DNA of 64,000 nt. It comes from Acanthaster planci (Eukaryota > Echinodermata > Asteroidea > Valvatida > Acanthasteridae). The DNA is taken from the NCBI RefSeq assembly GCF_001949145.1, contig NW_019091418.1:316282-380281 (forward strand), read 5' to 3'. Positions 1-11,800 of the stretch are shown piece by piece. The position numbers and the translations under genes are program-made. Position 1 is the first letter of the stretch, and each line of letters opens with the position of its first letter. The notes under the pieces are model-generated. The model did no database searches, was not told the DNA's origin, and saw nothing but the letters and a program-made list of their open reading frames with translations.

Positions 1-3000
1 AAGATTTCCAGTTGGAACCTACCACGTACTACCGTACATGTTTATTAACACCCATCAGTTGCCTGTTTATCAGACAAGATGTCAGATACAATGTAAGTTT
101 ATTGTACATGTATCGATCTCATGATGCCTAAAGTTGCATAAATTTCCTCTTTTTTTATTTGTTAAATATATTACACAGGTGCAATTACCGCCTACATACA
201 TGTACATGTTCAATCCTTAGTCTGATAAACTTTCTTTGCCAAACTAAAATTAAGCCCAAGGCATGCTGAACAATCCCTAAGGGGGTTCTCCAACCCAAAA
301 TAGCATTTGGCCAAGGATCTATGGGGAACAGTTGGGCAAGGTGCGGGAAGACCAAATACAGGCCACTCTAGGTTTGAGGCACTTAATTCATTCCCTCTGC
401 ACAACTTCACAAGGCAAGCCCGGGCAAGCCTGCACTACATGTAGCTGCACCAAGCGTGCTCCCATCAACCTGGGTCAATAACCGAGCGAGGGACATTTTC
501 GTGCTGACGTTTTGTCCTGAATAACACGATATGACTGATCTATCATATTAACGAAAAAAAAAAATATGAAGAGGGTTAAAAGACGGTGGCGGAATAATGT
601 TTGTCAGGGGATCTGGTCGTCAGAGCCCTTGCGTTTGCCCGCGAGGCACAAGGGGCTTTATTTTTCCTTAGAACTGTGCTGTAATACAAGACAAAGTGCT
701 TTGAAATCCCCAAACTGCCAATCCTTACCGTGCTTAGAAAGGAAAGACTCTCAGAAAAAAAATCACTAAATTGTGGATTAGGCCTTGTGTGATGAGCAGC
801 TGTAAAACACGTTGCGGAGAATTGTCTGGTTATGTAAAGACAGTATCTTTGGAATGCATTGTGGCTTAAATTTTGTCAGGAAGAAGATGAAGAATACAGG
901 TGTCAAAATGTCAAATTAGCTCTGTCAAGGGACTGCTTTAAAAATGCCCTGTTTGAAAAAACAAGAAGGAAGTCATGAACTTATAAACCCCCCCCTACTT
1001 AAATGAAGATATCATGAGATCTTTAAGAAACAATATGGCTCCCTGAAAGGTTGATGTTGGCTCTCTTAAACACAATAGCACATCGTACAAAAATAGAAAA
1101 GAGAAACAATAAATGTAAAGTCAGCCTCTCTGGAATATTGTACATGTTAACTGGTACGTGTTATATATATGTACTGGAACATTTACATAAACCATTGATA
1201 ACAAATAACAAGTCATGCTCCTTCGATCTTAACAAAATGCCAAAAATCAGCTCTTTACTCATCCAATAATGCATTCTTGTGGCACATAAATGAAGTAGGA
1301 GAAGCGTTACGCGTACATATTTTATTTCCCCATTACTGGTATGATTAGACTATTTTTCACTAGTTCTAGGTGAAGACAAAATCCCTACGGGAGATTAGGC
1401 TGCTCGTTTTCAGTGACGAATGACACGGATGTTTCCATGGCAACTCACCAGTGTCCCCATCAACTGCCTTAATGAAGGCTCCACGGTCATCAATGACGTG
1501 TGATCAAAAGTTGGGTTTATGCTCACAAGCTGAAAGAACGGCAAAATGAAGTTTTTCAAATAAGACAATCAGACTTTTTTAATGATCATAGCGAGAGTCC
1601 TTCCAGTTTATTTTTGACATGATGCCACTGTAAACTGCCCTCCCCCCGGACAACTTGCCAGATGCAGTTCTTCCCTTAGGTAAAGTATCTTTTCTACTCC
1701 CACCGGCATTTATTCTAAAGCCAAATATCTGACAAACTGGTACCATTTCCAAATGCCAAATTGTAAAGAATTTTTTTCCCCTCTGTTGCAGTATCTGTTG
1801 GAGCACAAAATGAGCGGAAGAGAAACGCACCGTTAATTTTGAAAGCCTTTTTGATGTTGGGTTGTACTTCCTTTGATTTCTGTTTTTTTTTATTCTTTCC
1901 CCTATCTTGTGCAAGGACATATACATGTAGAGTACAGTCACATTGTTTACTACAGTACACAGTTTTCTTTGCTATTTTAATAAAATAACCTACTAGAGTA
2001 GAGAAATTCTACACTTAACCTGTAAGATGCTAAAATTCCAACAATGATGACCCAGGAGGGCTGTGTACAGTTGGCAAGAAGTGCAAAAGAGAGAAAAAAA
2101 TAAATCCTTCTTGAGCCTCTTCAAAATAAATTATTTCATGCAGAGGGGAAAAAAAACAGTAAAACTTGGGCTGAAACATTTGGAGCTGAAACTAAAAGAC
2201 AAGGGACTTGGTCCTGAGATGAAATTCTAACTTGTTTTGATATCAAAGTTGGACTCCTTTTGCTGTTGTTCCACACATCCAATTCTTCATTGTTCCATTT
2301 ATTCTTAACCAAAGATGCATCAAATCTTGCTTTTCCTTGGCTTATGGCGGGAGAATTACCATTTGGTTCAAACACAGCATGCTTCTTATGGATTGGGGGG
2401 AAGAGGCTGGAGAAGATACTAAAGCCGGAGACAGAGATGAGTTTTGGAAAAGAGCTGCCCCAGCGACCAAGTCCGATTGTGGTCTGAGGCCCTGTTTGTG
2501 ATGTTCAGATGCGGATTTTGATCAGTGACAACATTGGTTCATTCCATCCATTATGCGAGTGGTGGTGTCGGTGAACCAACATTGGATCACTGATCGCGAT
2601 CTCATACTCGTACAGATTCTGAGTTGCTGGGACAGCCTGAATCGGGTTCTCCTTTTATCCCTCACAAATATACCAGTACATGTACATTTATGAACACTGA
2701 AGACATCCATACATAAACATGGACTGATATGTACATTACACAAGTACACATGTACATGTACATGCATTCACATGTGGAAGCCAACGTGGGTTAACCCTAA
2801 AAAGTGCAGCGACACTTTGTCACTCCCTTGGACTCTGTTGTGAGTAAGTGGGGGACCTTATCAAGCTGAGCTCATGAAACACCTACGCCCTCCTCAATAA
2901 CTATTGTGGATTACCAGGAGACCAAAGGTCTTGTATAAAGGGAAGTTTTACTATGATTTTTGGGATGGCTGGAGGGTCATTGCAGGCTTGGTTTGTTAAT

Positions 3001-5714
3001 GAATTAAAGCTGTACAAGTGTAAAGTGTCTGTATCGCAAACCCTGAAGTTATGCTTGCTTTTGCCTGCCCAAACATACAAGACAGCACATACATGCACAT
3101 GGTAAAAACGCTTCAGCCAACTATGGCCAGTAGAATCTTAATCTACCGCTACACCCCGCTTGAGCTCTGTTTGGCCCATCAGAACCAGTACTGATGCTCT
3201 GTTATGGTTTCAGCTGACGGATTCTGATGCCATCGATATTGTAATTGATCCTTGTGTAAGAGATAGATACCTACATGTACATGTATGTTCAGGTATGCAG
3301 TTTGTTTTTCGCTGTATACAAGTACAGGCCTGGGCAGCCGCACCTGAACAGTGTCAAGTTTACTGGCACATGTCTTATTACATGCACCTCTACACAGTAG
3401 GGGTACATTACTGTGCTACACTGCTGTACCTGTTCAGTTAAACCTCTCTTACTTTTATGAGGATTTGAATTACAGGCCTGTGTAGGATTCTTCTTTTTGT
3501 CTTTGTCCATCATAGAAATGTTAATCCCATGCTCTCTTACAAACCCTAGTCAGTAGATGGCCCATATTCTAAAGTTGTGGGGGGGGTAGCGCTCTGCAAG
3601 ATGGTGGTTGGAAACTGTGCTTGCTCTGGTGTGGGAGGCCTTTTGGTCCAGTCATACGGTACTGTGAGAATCCTAAGGGTTGGACAAAACACCCAAAAAC
3701 CCATTGATTTGATGAGTTCGTTAAAAAAAAAGAAAGAAACAAGGAAATTTATCTACATGTACTAGTGCATGTACATGTATAGGATGAGAAGTACATGTAG
3801 TTACCTTACATACCTTTTTTTTCTGGCCAGCTTCACAATGCAACTGTCTGGTGTTTTGTTTCTAAGGGAAATCTGCCAGTCATGTCTGAAGTTGTGATTC
3901 ATGCGTGAGATAATAAGAAGTCATCACTCTATCCACGAACGTACACCATCAAACGCACCACATTAGGGACCTTGTTGAAACTTGTTGAAATTCGTCTCTG
4001 GGCTGTGCAAATGGATGATGTACATGCTATACAAATAGGCACAATACCGTCTGTATGTGTCAAAAAGTAGGCCCTACCATACAGTTTCAGAGCAACAACT
4101 TGGGTTTCCACCATTGTTGAATTTATTCAGGTTTGGTACATGGTTTGATGCTGTGTAGTTTTTATGCAATGCACATTGCTTGATTACACTGGACAATGCA
4201 ACAAAGGTCTCTCAATTTGGACCTTTCAGAAATGCCAGGTCGGGTTAAAATGTACAGACCCTTGGGCTGCGCAGCTGAGAAATTTTTTCTGTGGGGTCTG
4301 CTTGTCAAGATGCCAAGTACTCAAAAAGTGTGAACAAGATCAGAAGTGCATCCATTGACCAGTGTTGTAGTGGAGACCACTTAATACCTTCACAAGACCA
4401 CACAAGACTAACACAGGACCTATAGTCTGAATTCAAGTCACAAACCATTCAAATGAACTGCAACAAAAGCATTCCTTTGTCATTGTTTACCCAGTTACCT
4501 GTGACTTGTCTCGTGCGTAGTCTTGTGCCTGGTCTTGTGTCCGGTCTTGTGTCTGGTCTTGTGATAGTCTTGACTACATCACTGCTGTAGACACCTAAAT
4601 CATTGTGCTATCTGAATGTATGTTCAACTCCATTGGGGTTAAATTTCAAGATTAAGTGAGCAATGCTTCAACTTAATCAGTGTTGTTGTTCAGAGAATTG
4701 CATCAAGTCTTTTAATCATTGTGCTGTTGGGCTCCTGCCTTTTTTATGCAATGGAAGATTTGGCCCACACACACACGGGCGCGTGCTAAACACCTGTTTG
4801 ATCGCGTGTGAGGGCAAAAGGTGCCTGCAATGGATGACACATCACAGTTTTCTTTCCTTATTTTTTTCCTGCTGTCCTGATAAGTAGTCTCTAGAACGTT
4901 GGGTCGCAGCCTCGGTCTGTGCAAACTCGTGGGGTGGTTTTTAGTCCAAAATTTAGAGCTATGCCGTCAACTTGGGATCGGCAGAGTTGTTGACTCACTC
5001 AATGCAGGGCGCCAGGGATTTGTTTTTCTCTCTTTGTCTAAAAAGTTGTGAGAGAACTTTAACAAGAGATGGTTGGAGAGCTAGAAGCTTTGCCAAATTG
5101 CTGTGAGACATTTGATGGCTGCCTCGATGGTAAACACATCAGACTGAAGTCTGTGAAACTTTCCCCCCCCCATACTCTTGGCAGTGTTCCAAACACCTGT
5201 AGGGATATGGAGTGTTTCTGATCCAGTGCTTGTTTGTAGTTGTTTGCCCTTTTTTCCTCTCAGATCAGTTCATCTTGTTCCATCATGTAACTTAAAGCGA
5301 ACATGGCTAGGAAGTCTGTGAAAACTAGAAGCGGAATTTTAACAAATTATAGTGGAAATCTGAAAGTTGAGTCCTTATGAGCACCAAAGGTGCATTCTAC
5401 CGTACGTCACTTCTTTCAGTTACATTTTCGAATTTAATTGTTAATGACCCAACACTGGACTTTCTAACATTGGAATTCTTTTTTTTTTTAAATTTACAAC
5501 CACTAACCATAATTTCACTTTCACATTAACTAACTACATGTAGAAGTGTGTATTCAGTGTTCTCATTTTCGTAACATGTATACTGCTATTCTCGATGTAC
5601 ATGTATGTATGTGATTGCACAAGTGCAGAGCACACATGCATCTGGCTATCAGTAATTGAACTGGGAAATAAATCTAGTTTGGACGGTCTTTTTCCTCCAT
5701 TTATTCGGTTGCAG
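1..5714. other. Upstream/intronic sequence before the first recognised Ets1/2 exon
   Basis: No convincing coding exon was found. The sequence holds TACATGTA-type simple repeats (for example 2690-2765 and 3270-3290), homopolymer runs and a foldback element at 4361-4582. Because the first recognised Ets1/2 exon opens in mid-codon, at least one earlier coding exon must exist here or before the window. Short N-terminal exons cannot be identified by eye. Confidence 0.6.
4361..4582. repeat. Foldback repeat with GTCTTGTG minisatellite
   Basis: The left end (AGTGTTGTAGT, then CACAAGACCACACAAGAC) is the imperfect reverse complement of the right end (GGTCTTGTGATAGTCTTGACTACATCACT). The right arm includes a short tandem array of GTCTTGTGYCYG units at about 4505-4573. 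It looks like a small inverted-repeat element whose right arm expanded. Confidence 0.6.
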
Positions 5715-5831
5715 ATTTACACCCGGCTGTGCCTCCGCCCACCCCAGGAACCAACGCGTTAATGAATGCCTGTCTACGCGAGAGCTTCAGCAGTTTCCAG
5801 AAGGAGCAAGACAGGCTTGGAATACCCCGAG
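5715..5831 (+). CDS. Ets1/2: Ets1/2 exon: TP site and start of Pointed domain
   Basis: The acceptor is GGTTGCAG before 5715 and the donor is GTGAGT from 5832. The exon carries 2 nt of a split codon, 38 codons and 1 nt (phase 1 at both ends). It encodes a Pro-rich stretch with PPPTPGT and then the first Pointed-domain helix ending [11 protein letters not shown], which parallels KEQQRLGIPK in vertebrate ETS1. The Thr-Pro (codons 5741-5746) aligns with the ERK site just before the Pointed domain of ETS1 (LLTPSS, Thr38). By family analogy this is the MAPK switch; phosphorylation here is inferred. Confidence 0.93.
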
Positions 5832-8800
5832 GTGAGTGAGCCAGACGGACAAGGATATTCGGTCCTCATGCGGAAAGTACATGTAGCCTCCTCCCACTCA
5901 CGAAGAAAAGATGTACCGGTAGGCTCAAGAGAACGTGAAAGTGTTTCAAGCTTTTTTTGTGCATGGAAGGACTTAAAGATGACAACTTCAGCTTTCAACC
6001 TTTTGCCGATTTAGTCTGAAACAATGCTGCAGAGGCCAATATTGCTCAGTAGCTTGGTGGATTTGATGTCTTGAGTGTGACACATTTCTGACAATGCCTG
6101 GTTGTCGTAAAAGTTGAACTTCTCTTTATTGACAGAATGTCTTGTTAGGACAAAAGTCTAAGTGACTGCAACTTACTTGTACATTAATTCGTGACTCTAT
6201 TATGCCAGTACCGGGTATTATTTATAAGGTTGTATTATGTTATACTGAAAGCATTAAATGTTGCAATTTGTCCGCTTTCTACAACTTTATACTATAAAGA
6301 CCAGTGGTTAAGAAATCAAAGTTGTAGGCCGTACGTTAAAAAAAATCAGCTTTCCCCAATGTTGGTCAAGTTTGTTGGTGCTAGTATTAATCCAAAATAC
6401 GACGGAGACAAAAGATACATGTAGTTAAAGTAACAGGTGGAAGATTGAAATTATGTCTTTTTCCTGAAACAGAAAAAGAATACCCGTTTCCAAAAAAGTT
6501 GATAGATATTTGTTTTTGATGACAGATCCAACACAATGGACGGAGTGCCAAGTGGTGGCTTGGGTCCTGTGGGCAATCAAAGAATTCAGTCTGGAGGGTG
6601 TCTCCGTGTCCAATCTGCGCATCCCTGGCCACGAGCTATGTGCACTTGACAAAGCTGACTTCCTTGGTAGGGCACCCCCCTTCATGGGGGATATTCTCTG
6701 GGAACACATTGACATGCTGCGAAAAGGTAAGGATGAAAAGCATTTTTTGGACTTTTAAAATGCAAGATCAATGTTAAAATGATTTTACCTGACTATTTTT
6801 GTTGTTTACCAATTTTTGATTTGGGTATTCTGTGTTTTTTTTATCAGAATGTGCAAGTCCACCACCGCAGACTGAGCCAGTTGTCTCCACGGCAACCACG
6901 GTAACGACGACACAGTCGGACGTCAAGCTGGAGTCCGCCTACACAAGTTGCATGCCGCGCTTTGACGACTTTCTCAGTCAGGGTAAGAGTGATTTTTTTT
7001 TTTTTACTTTTGGCCAGAATCATGGTTCATTAAGCCAGGGAGAAATATTTTGAAATTGATTCGTCTGCGCTGCCTTGAGCATGGGATATCTGGACACTTT
7101 TGCGACTCGGCAAAAGTATCAGTAGAGTGTCCATGATTCTGGCCCTTGGCTGTCCATCTGTCAGAAAGAGGTTTGAGACCATTTGGCACAAGCAGCTGGC
7201 AGCTTATTAAAAAGGTAACATTTCGATATGATGAACAGAAGGGTTATTTTTCTACGACTAATGGAGTGATCAGCTGGATGTTAACTCAGTGATTTTCCCA
7301 TGGCACCACAAAATGTACTTCTGTTATGCTTTCAGCCTTCAGGCCACAATTCCCAACAAGAAGACAGGCCTACATGTGGCTGCCTGAACATGAACTGCAT
7401 GATAGCAACTGACAGGAAGTTTTCTTCATCCCACATGTAGTTGAAACACCCCTCTACCTTATCAGTATACTGTACATGTACCGGTGCTTCTTTCCCCTGG
7501 CACCACTTTTTCACGCCATTTGTGTTTATGTGTACATTTCTGTTGATCTGCAGTGTCTCATTGTTTTAAAAAAAAATAGGATTCATTTTGAAGAAAGTTA
7601 AATTGGTTTTTAACCTCTCTACAAAGTCAGCTTTGTTTCCTACTTAATTTTGGTACACGCTTACTTGGGGGTTAATGTACACTGTACATTACATGTACTA
7701 CGTGTAGTGTTAACAATACTCTCTGGCTACTCCAGAATTTCAACATCGTATCTCAGAATTGTGTCATGAAGTAGAAACTGCATCTCTCTATTTTCCTCCA
7801 ATCCGTCATTCTACCAAGCTCGGGGATCTTTTGTTTTTGAAATCTGAACTTGACATTGTTTATCGTGCTTGGGCAAATGGCGCACGAGCACAAGCCTGTA
7901 ACACAAAGTAGAAGGTGTTGCCTCAAACATATCACAACATGAGGTGGGCACAGCCTGTGGGAGATAGCCTGGAACTTCCTCTTGTCCTAGTGCTGCAGCA
8001 TGGCTTTCATGGCGGACAGAACAATCCAGGCTGACGGTGTTAAAAATCTGAAGTTTCCTTCGGTGTTGGCTTTGGTGTAATCTAGACATTTCAGTCATAC
8101 TAGCATTTCATAACTTTGTGCCTGTTTTTCAGGAGTCATCTTTGCGCTTGTGATTAATCATGAATGATACACTGTCCCTACAAGGTGCATTGAATGTACA
8201 AAAGTGTCTACATGTACATGTACGCACAACATCATATTCACTGATGCTGTGCAAATTGAACCTGAGTCCTTGTCCAAGTCCAAAATTGCCCCCCCCCCAA
8301 AAAAATGAATGAATTAATTCTGACAGGGTTATGCCCCAACATGAATTCTGATTTCTGCTTGCAATTTTAATATAATGCTGTCCGACTTCAAGCATTTACA
8401 TGTACATGTTTTGTCAACCCAGACTTGCCAAGTTCACAATGTAGATTTGAAATTGCAAATCTTAGTACTTGTTTCATTATTAGGGCTACTGTCACAGACA
8501 CTGCCCTAAAGAAGAGGGACTCCATGTGTTATCAACAGAGTCGCGGAAAACTGTTTCAGTCTCGTTTTTTTGGCCTGCCTTGTGCTTTGCTTTTACTCTA
8601 ATTGTAAGATGATCAGAGTTTTGGTTATGTTCTTCAAGTCAATTGAACATATATGTATAGTACATGTACATGTACACTTATATGTGTAAATCGTGCACTG
8701 GATTACAAAGAAAAGTGATGCAATCGCAACCAAAACACATGTTATTCTTCAGTAAACATGTTTTAATTGTTGTGAAATACCATTTCACGCCAAACATTGG

Positions 8801-11800
8801 ACATGAAAAATTTCAGGTCAGCCACTTTTACACTACAGGTCAAAGAGAGACTTTTGTAACATGCATGTGTGTCTGTTTGACTACAAAAGCTGGATTTTTC
8901 AGCAGTTTAATAACTTAGGCTTTGCCACTTTTTGCACTTCTGACAAACAGAAAAACCAAAATTGCACCATCTACCGGCTCTTATTCATTGCTATTTGAGA
9001 GAATTTTGTTAGCTGCTGAACTCCTTGAAAAGTCACAGTTATTTAGTGGTGTTATTGGTTCAACCCCTTCAATGGATATTCATGAATTTCTTGTAACCGC
9101 TTCAATCTCATGCGTAACAATGTATGTACATGTATTGTATCTGGGAATAAGCATACATGCATACTCACACATATCATGCCTCAGCATTGGGGCCTCAGTC
9201 TGGGCCAAATGAGGAGACAAAAGGAGACTTTTTACCACTGATCAGGGGCTGATTGTCCTTGCAACTCTAATTGTCAGTGCCACAGTCACCACCACCTGCC
9301 AATCAAGCGGGAACAGCCCTGATACCAGGGTGGACCGGCAGATCAGTGATATCAAACCACAATGATGGACCAGCTCAGGGCCGCCTCTTCCTGTGGCTAG
9401 AGCTGGAAATCTGTACCCCCATCAGCTCTTGCTATCTCTGCCACCTTACATGGTCCTGACTTCCTGCACGTCACCACAGATACCAACAAACGAGAAAGAA
9501 CGAAAAAAAAAAAATAGATTAAACAAAAGCAAAAAAAAAAAGTGGGGGGGGGGACTGGTTTACCAGAAGTCAGAACCAGAAGTGAGTCGGAAGCTGTGTG
9601 GGATGATCTCTGTTGTTTTCACAGTCAGTGCTAAAATTCATCTCGACCAGTGGGTGCACGCAACTCGTGAACAGTAATATGCTGTGATGAGGTTTTTCTG
9701 TCAAAGTTGTTTATTCAGAGTCGTCGGTGAATGGCAGATTTTGAGTTGAAAATACTCTGCCAAGCACTCATCAAGGACTCAGTGGATCACACCAGATAGG
9801 TGTGGGAGAACATACCTTTTAAGTTTTGATTTCATTCTGGTTTTCATTTCATTCTGGTTGGATTTGCTGCCGTCGGAGGTGTGCTTTTTCCAGTTTCATT
9901 TGGGCATTGTTCAGAACCTGAGATACATTTCCAACTGTTGCAACTGCTGAACAGAGGTTGTGGACGTTGCTGGCAGTGAGATTGTAAAGTGTCTTTGCAA
10001 CCTTTGCAGGAATATGCACTGAATCACTCGGATTGTGGTTTGGCGGATAAATTCATTTGTGACCTGGCATGTGAGAGAATGATGAAATAAGTAAAGAATC
10101 GGAAAGATCTGTGTCTGTCTTGCAGCGTCATAACTTGGAGAAACAATATATCCATTGTTATGAACTTTCATCCTCAGGAGAACCATACATAGCAAATGAG
10201 AAATGTGCACGTAGAAGGAAGAGCTTTCGTTCTCCGAGAGACATCCTGAAAGACTTCAGACGTTGCCGGGATTTCAAGTCTAACTTGGAGTAGATTAAGG
10301 GACCGAATACCCTTGGGTCTGCCACTGTCCTGCAGGTATTGGTACTGCATAACACCGCATTCGCAGTCTGGTCTGGCCCCAGGCGCATGGTTTATTGTTT
10401 GTAGGGCAACTCCATCAACTGTGTGAGAAACAACTCCCAGAAGCCATCTTGACAAAGGATCTGTCAAATCCTGAATCTGTTTTTCTTCAGGCTCTGCTCT
10501 GTGGAGCGTCTTCTGCCGGCCGGGGCCCCAGCTGGCTTTGATTTGGCCCCCATTGTTTTGATGTTACCCTGAACCTCAACAGGAAATTACCGATCAGAAC
10601 TGCTGACTTTCTTCTTTATCTCCCTGACTCCATTCCAGTCACTCTCCGTGAAAAAAATAACCTTTGAAAATATTGAATGCCAACTTTCCCCCTTGTGAAA
10701 CTGATTCAACTTTTGCCCATTGCCGAGGTTGATTTCTGTGTAAATTCTTTGGGAAAAAGGAGCCAAGGTAGAAGTTGATCTCAACAAAGACAGCAAATAT
10801 TGTCAGAGTTCCCCGCCTCTTCTAAGAATTTGAATATTCATGAAGACCATCATTGTCAAAATATTTCCAACAGGTTGATTGTTCCTTCAAGAATCAAAGT
10901 GAAGGGATCAACCAGTCGAAATCCAATCTTGGAAATTGGCTTCAGAAAAATTTCTGTCTTCCCTTGCAACTATTAGAGTCATATTAAACAGTTTTACCAA
11001 GGATTGGGAGCCCAAATGTGGACCAACATTCATAGAAAACCCCATTTACCTCGAAACATGGATTTTGACCTGGGTGAGTATGAGGTTCTTATGGAAACTA
11101 AATGGCAAATCAAGTGAGTAGACTTGTTTTAAAAATGTCAAACACATTCTGAAAGAATTTAACAGATTTTAGAGAATAAAAGATCGGCACCAAGCAATTG
11201 GCTAATTCAAGAAATTAGGGGTCCAAACGTGTGATATTTTTGTATCCCTGTTACATCTGACTTTGTTGTTTGACATGGAAATATAATCAGATTGATTTCA
11301 AATTATTGCTGTTTGTCTGGCAGGTAGTTTGCATTAATTCATCACTCTTGGAAATTAGGAAGTGGGTTTGAACTTTCCAAATCGTATATCAGATGTGACA
11401 GGCACACGAAAAAAATGGACACCTAATTTCAGGAATTACCCAATTGCAAATTCTTGTAAAATATTGAGATTAAAATCAAAGAAAAGGAGTGTTTTCAAAC
11501 TGTTTTTCTTCTCCAAGTGGATCTTTCCCAAATTGTCCAAACCCTACAGTACATGTAGCTCAAAGTTTATCAGTTACCAGTCCATGTACAGTATTGGGTT
11601 GGAACTTAGAGAGACCAGTTCCTATAAAATAAACATGAGTTTTCTTGTTACATGTATATGCCACTTACGTATGCACAGTGTATGTACCGGTACATACATG
11701 TATATGTATATCATCTTTGTGTTTAATTTTCTTTGCTAGGAATTTGGTCAGCTAAAATTTCCAAAAGGATTCAGTACTCACTTGTAAATTTTGAATGACT

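Noticed and set aside
2690-2765. TACATGTA clusters as CRISPR or functional array
   Set aside because: Self-complementary simple sequence scattered across the whole window without spacers; a genome-wide compositional feature.
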